From NCBI GenBank assembly GCA_002694885.1, contig NZNM01000120.1, positions 1 through 49,785 on the forward strand: a stretch of 49,785 nucleotides of DNA, read 5' to 3'. Position 1 is the first letter of the stretch; the number at the start of each line of letters is the position of its first letter. Under the pieces are notes generated by a model. It had not been told where the DNA came from. It searched no databases and saw only the letters and a list, made by a program, of their open reading frames with translations. A program made the translations under genes and the position numbers. This document shows positions 46,985 through 49,785 of this stretch, in pieces. Origin of the DNA: Opitutaceae bacterium. GTDB lineage: Bacteria; Verrucomicrobiota; Verrucomicrobiia; Opitutales; Opitutaceae.

Positions 46985-47454
46985 GCGCCTGCGGACCCGC
47001 ACTGGTGAAAGCCAGGGTGGTCAATTTGCAAGTCCGCTTAGTATTTAGCGGTGGCGTAAAGTTGAATTTCGAAAGCTCGGACCTGTATTGGGATCCGGGC
47101 TTTTTTAACGTAGGCCTACTACGGATTAGGCGCTTGCTCCCGCGGCAATGGGCCAGATTCGCTAGGAATCCGCTTATGCCTGTTCGTGATTTCCGGGCCT
47201 GGAGGCCCAGGTAGGCTCCGAGTTTAGCGAAATTTTGAGGGACTCGACTCTAGGGAGTCTGAAGAGAGTACCTGTTTGCCTTAGAGACAGCAGACAGTTC
47301 TGCAAATTTCTCTTAGGCCTGAACACGCTTGGTTGGAGGGGCGCTTCGGAAATTTTTCCGGATAACTTCCCGCTATTCGACTCAATTTACCCTGAGGGGA
47401 GCCGATACGACTAGGTATCCCATCTGGGTGTCTATTCACCCGGGGAATCCAGAA
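46985..47454. other. Intergenic region before the pilM-like gene
   Basis: Holds the terminator of the small basic protein gene and, near 47194-47211, a short GGGCCTGGAGGCCC hairpin. The promoter for the pil cluster should be here. No gene is supported. Confidence 0.5.
47074..47106 (+). terminator. Intrinsic terminator of the COX24-type gene
   Basis: AGCTCGGA pairs with TCCGGGCT (one G-U), 12-nt loop, then TTTTTT. Confidence 0.75.
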
Positions 47455-48498
47455 ATGATTTCCTCAAGCAAGAAAGAATTTATAGTAGAGTATCGTCCCG
47501 CATCCATTAGGGTAGCGAGGGTGAGCGCTTTGGCGGCTCCGATTACGATCGAAGCAATCGAAGAAATCTCCCTCGAAGATGAGGCAGATGCTATAGCGAA
47601 CTCGGTTAGGAAACTTAGTGGCGCGAAATCCAACGGCTACCTAAATGGTTGCTGCGTAGTCTATCCTGAGCGACGCGTGGTGCGGCAAGTCTCCATCGAC
47701 GCTCCAAAAGGGAAGGAAACGGAGTTCATCTTTAGCGTCCTCCACGATGAGATCGAAAACGCTCCTCCCGAATTGTCGGCTCACTGCCTATCGCCGGAAA
47801 CCGGGCAAGAAGTCAATCCGAGTGACTTCAGCCGTAAAGAAGTAATCATCTGCGGAGTTCCCAATCCGGATATTGAAAAAATCCAAAAAGGGATGCTTGA
47901 GAATGCAATCTACCCGAGACGGATTGAGTTGGGAACGGTTGGTCTAATTGGAGCAATGCAAAATGCTTTGGCGTGGAAGCAATCGAAGTTTCCTGCCCTC
48001 ATGATAGAGGTAGATGAACGTTCCACGAACGCGGTTATCATCGGGGTAAACGGGGTTGAGATGTCTCGTAAAGTGCTTACCGGCACTCAGGACATTGCGG
48101 ATGCATTGAAAGAGGAATTGAACCTGAAGGATGATGCCGCTGCTGAGCGCCTCCTAAGTTCGAAAGATTTCGATTTCAGTTCCATATCGCGAAAGATCCT
48201 TCGCAAGCTTTTAAGGGAACTTCAGTCATCAATTGGCTATTACGAAGTTCAAACTGGGCAATCCGTAAGTTGGATACATTCATCGTCCAAAGGGGTTAGC
48301 ATGGATTGGCTAGAACTTAGCTTGGGAGCTTCCCTCAATCTAAAGCCTTTCGAACTCGATTTCCACGCTTGGCTGGAAAGCTTGGAGATCCGTTTCGCCG
48401 ATGAGGAATTGGCTAGCAAAGTGGACGTTTCCTGGATGGCCATGTTGTCCGCCCTTTGCTCATTCGGTTGCGAGAAGGATAAGGAGGAGGCCGCATGA
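47455..48498 (+). CDS. PilM/GspL-like actin-fold assembly protein
   Basis: 347 residues from ATG 47455; longer frames start in sequence without family features. The protein has the two-lobed actin-like layout of PilM (start FIVEYRPASIRVARV, middle ICGVPNPDIEKIQKGML and ALMIEVDERSTNAVIIGV) but the usual DIGSSSIK nucleotide motif is replaced by VEYRPASIR, so it is divergent and may not bind ATP. Identification rests on the order PilM-PilN-PilO. It would sit at the cytoplasmic face of a type IV pilus or type II secretion inner-membrane platform. It overlaps the next gene by 4 bp. Confidence 0.75.
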   Translation: MISSSKKEFIVEYRPASIRVARVSALAAPITIEAIEEISLEDEADAIANSVRKLSGAKSNGYLNGCCVVYPERRVVRQVSIDAPKGKETEFIFSVLHDEIENAPPELSAHCLSPETGQEVNPSDFSRKEVIICGVPNPDIEKIQKGMLENAIYPRRIELGTVGLIGAMQNALAWKQSKFPALMIEVDERSTNAVIIGVNGVEMSRKVLTGTQDIADALKEELNLKDDAAAERLLSSKDFDFSSISRKILRKLLRELQSSIGYYEVQTGQSVSWIHSSSKGVSMDWLELSLGASLNLKPFELDFHAWLESLEIRFADEELASKVDVSWMAMLSALCSFGCEKDKEEAA

Positions 48499-49124
48499 AA
48501 AAGAAGAAGGCGGAAAAGAAAATAGAGGAAGTCAAAGAGCTTAATTGGCGTCCTGACTTCCGTGATCGCGATTCGCTTCCAGATATCAAAACGGTTCGCA
48601 CGAGCTTCTTCTTGTCGGCATTGGCCCTCACTTTAGCCATAATGAGCCTGATGCACGTCGGTTTCTATGAGTTCACAATCTATTCGGCCAGCAAGAAAAT
48701 CGAAAAAGGAAAGGCCGAGGTTTCCGCGCAACAAGGGCTTCATGCCAAGGCCATCGGAATGAACAACCGATTTGTTGAAAGCGAGAGACGTATTGATGAA
48801 GTTAATACGTTTGTCGAGGGCCAAATGATTGGCAGCGACCTGATTCTCGACGTTGGCGAGAATCTGATGCCTGGGATGTCCCTGTCGAGCGTGGAATTCA
48901 AAGAAGACCGAACCGTGCTTCATGGCTATGTTGAAGCTAGCGAGAAGACGGATTCCCTTTTGAAAGAGTATATGGAGCTCCTTAGGGAGGTAGATACGAT
49001 CAAAGAGCGATACAACGAGATTACTCAGGTATCGGTAGAACGCCAAGAGGGAACCGACCAGATGAAATTCCATTTGGAGGCGCTAAATCCTGAAGAAGAC
49101 GCGGGACCCAGAAAGAAAACGTAG
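48495..49124 (+). CDS. PilN-like inner-membrane assembly protein
   Basis: 209 residues: basic cytoplasmic head, one membrane helix (about 36-58, TSFFLSALALTLAIMSLMHV), then a coiled coil and a small periplasmic ferredoxin-like domain (GMSLSSVEFKEDRTVLHGYV), the PilN/GspL plan. The cytoplasmic head contains ELNWRPDFRDRDSLPDI, which in PilN contacts PilM. ATGA overlap with the upstream gene and 2 bp gap to the next indicate coupled translation. Confidence 0.75.
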   Translation: MKKKKAEKKIEEVKELNWRPDFRDRDSLPDIKTVRTSFFLSALALTLAIMSLMHVGFYEFTIYSASKKIEKGKAEVSAQQGLHAKAIGMNNRFVESERRIDEVNTFVEGQMIGSDLILDVGENLMPGMSLSSVEFKEDRTVLHGYVEASEKTDSLLKEYMELLREVDTIKERYNEITQVSVERQEGTDQMKFHLEALNPEEDAGPRKKT

Positions 49125-49126
49125 AG

Positions 49127-49717
49127 ATGAGTTTTCAAGGAATAGCAGCGTTTGTTCGGAAGAATCTGGTAATAGCGATATCCGCTATCGTAATAGTCGG
49201 GTCAATGACGTTGTATCTGATCCACAAGGACAAGAAATCGCTTTTGGACTCGGAAATCGATCAAGTTAACAACCGCATTTCTTCCATGCTGAAAAACATA
49301 AAGAACAGCAAAGGTTTAGAAGAGGATATAGAATCAATTGAAGGAAAGATCGAGCAGCTAAATGAACGCATGTTTCAAGCTCAAGAGTTGGCGACTAACT
49401 ACAACTACTTTTTCAATTTGGAAGACGAGACAGGGGTTAAAGTAAGCGATCTGAAGCAAGTGGGCATCGCTGAAGAGGAAGTAGATCCTAAAAAGAGACG
49501 GATGCCAAAACCAGTTGTCAATTCGTATGAAAAGATCCGCTACCATCTAAAGGCTAGCGGGAATTACACTGAGGTCGTCAATTTTTTGCGCAAATTGGAG
49601 GGTGGTCCCTCCTTCTACCGATTGGAAAAGTTCCGATTGGCTAAATCGGAGACCGGAGATGTCGAAGAACTATTTTTAGACATAGCCTTTCTTATGCTAG
49701 GTGAAAAGGTTTCCTGA
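49127..49717 (+). CDS. PilO-like inner-membrane assembly protein
   Basis: 196 residues: one membrane helix (about 14-32), a coiled coil (about 38-90), and a periplasmic alpha/beta domain (YHLKASGNYTEVVNFLRKLE, a PilO hallmark). It should pair with the PilN-like protein. Confidence 0.78.
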   Translation: MSFQGIAAFVRKNLVIAISAIVIVGSMTLYLIHKDKKSLLDSEIDQVNNRISSMLKNIKNSKGLEEDIESIEGKIEQLNERMFQAQELATNYNYFFNLEDETGVKVSDLKQVGIAEEEVDPKKRRMPKPVVNSYEKIRYHLKASGNYTEVVNFLRKLEGGPSFYRLEKFRLAKSETGDVEELFLDIAFLMLGEKVS

Positions 49718-49724
49718 TCACATA

Positions 49725-49785
49725 ATGAATCTATCAATAATACGGACCTTCGCGGTACTCGCTTCGTTGTTATTGGCAACGGCGG
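49725..49785 (+). CDS. Start of an exported protein (3' end outside window)
   Basis: 20 codons, MNLSIIRTFAVLASLLLATA, a hydrophobic signal peptide, cut by the window edge. It follows the PilO-like gene by 7 bp, so PilP or another component of the same machine is likely, but the sequence is too short to say. Confidence 0.6.
   Translation, partial: MNLSIIRTFAVLASLLLATA

Overview
The window looks like a chromosomal segment of a Gram-negative bacterium of the PVC group, most likely Verrucomicrobiota, class Opitutia (Puniceicoccales/Opitutales-like). This is inferred from three things: a pilMNO-type inner-membrane platform beside several divergent pseudopilins and a DUF7305-like pilus-associated domain, a 31-residue COX24/AURKAIP1-type basic protein, and the overall style of the proteins. 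Sequence alone cannot place it further. No prophage, insertion sequence, CRISPR array, tRNA or rRNA was seen. Most genes are housekeeping, and many have no clear Shine-Dalgarno sequence.

Layout. 1-2.9 kb (minus): a signalling module of a broken cheR, a sensor histidine kinase and a response regulator cut by the window edge. 3.3-7.2 kb: B12-dependent methionine synthase metH behind a perfect inverted repeat. 7.6-8.5 kb: a LysR regulator with its own terminator. 8.6-14.7 kb (plus): a compact operon, PLP-homeostasis protein, Nudix hydrolase, pabA, pabB, pabC, folP, folB, and folK fused to a CoA-binding domain. It makes p-aminobenzoate and the pterin half of folate and joins them. 14.8-25 kb: mixed genes (lone pseudopilin, Uup-like ABC-F, acyl-CoA synthetase, DoxX, BASS transporter, LysM amidase next to a SET-domain protein, HDOD protein). 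25-34.4 kb: RNase Y behind a terminator-like hairpin, GNAT, lipoprotein, histidinol-phosphatase-like enzyme, DnaQ-fold exonuclease, second ABC-F, sufU/sufS, DEAD-box helicase. 34.3-35.8 kb: two tandem porin genes, both broken. 36.2-41.3 kb: gyrB-gyrA. 41.5-45.2 kb: Rrf2 regulator, zinc-ribbon coiled-coil protein, RNase P RNA, and a decaying minor-pilin cluster. 45.2-49.8 kb: rpsT, an RluA-type pseudouridine synthase, the 31-residue basic protein, and pilM/pilN/pilO-like genes followed by the start of another exported protein.

The most striking signal is that three genes (cheR, a porin, a pseudopilin) each carry exactly one in-frame stop inside an otherwise continuous, recognisable reading frame. 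The stops are all different (TGA, TAA, TAG), and each could arise from one C-to-T change (CGA, CAA, CAG). A second porin copy is truncated to 54 codons, and a PilX-like gene has lost its 5' end. Damage is therefore concentrated in chemosensory and cell-surface genes while housekeeping genes are intact. Either these functions are being lost, or the reads or assembly carry C-to-T errors. Other points of interest are the FolK/CoA-binding fusion, the Nudix enzyme placed to fill the missing dephosphorylation step of folate synthesis, the SET-domain/amidase pair, and the RNase P RNA whose first helix overlaps the stop codon of the upstream gene.
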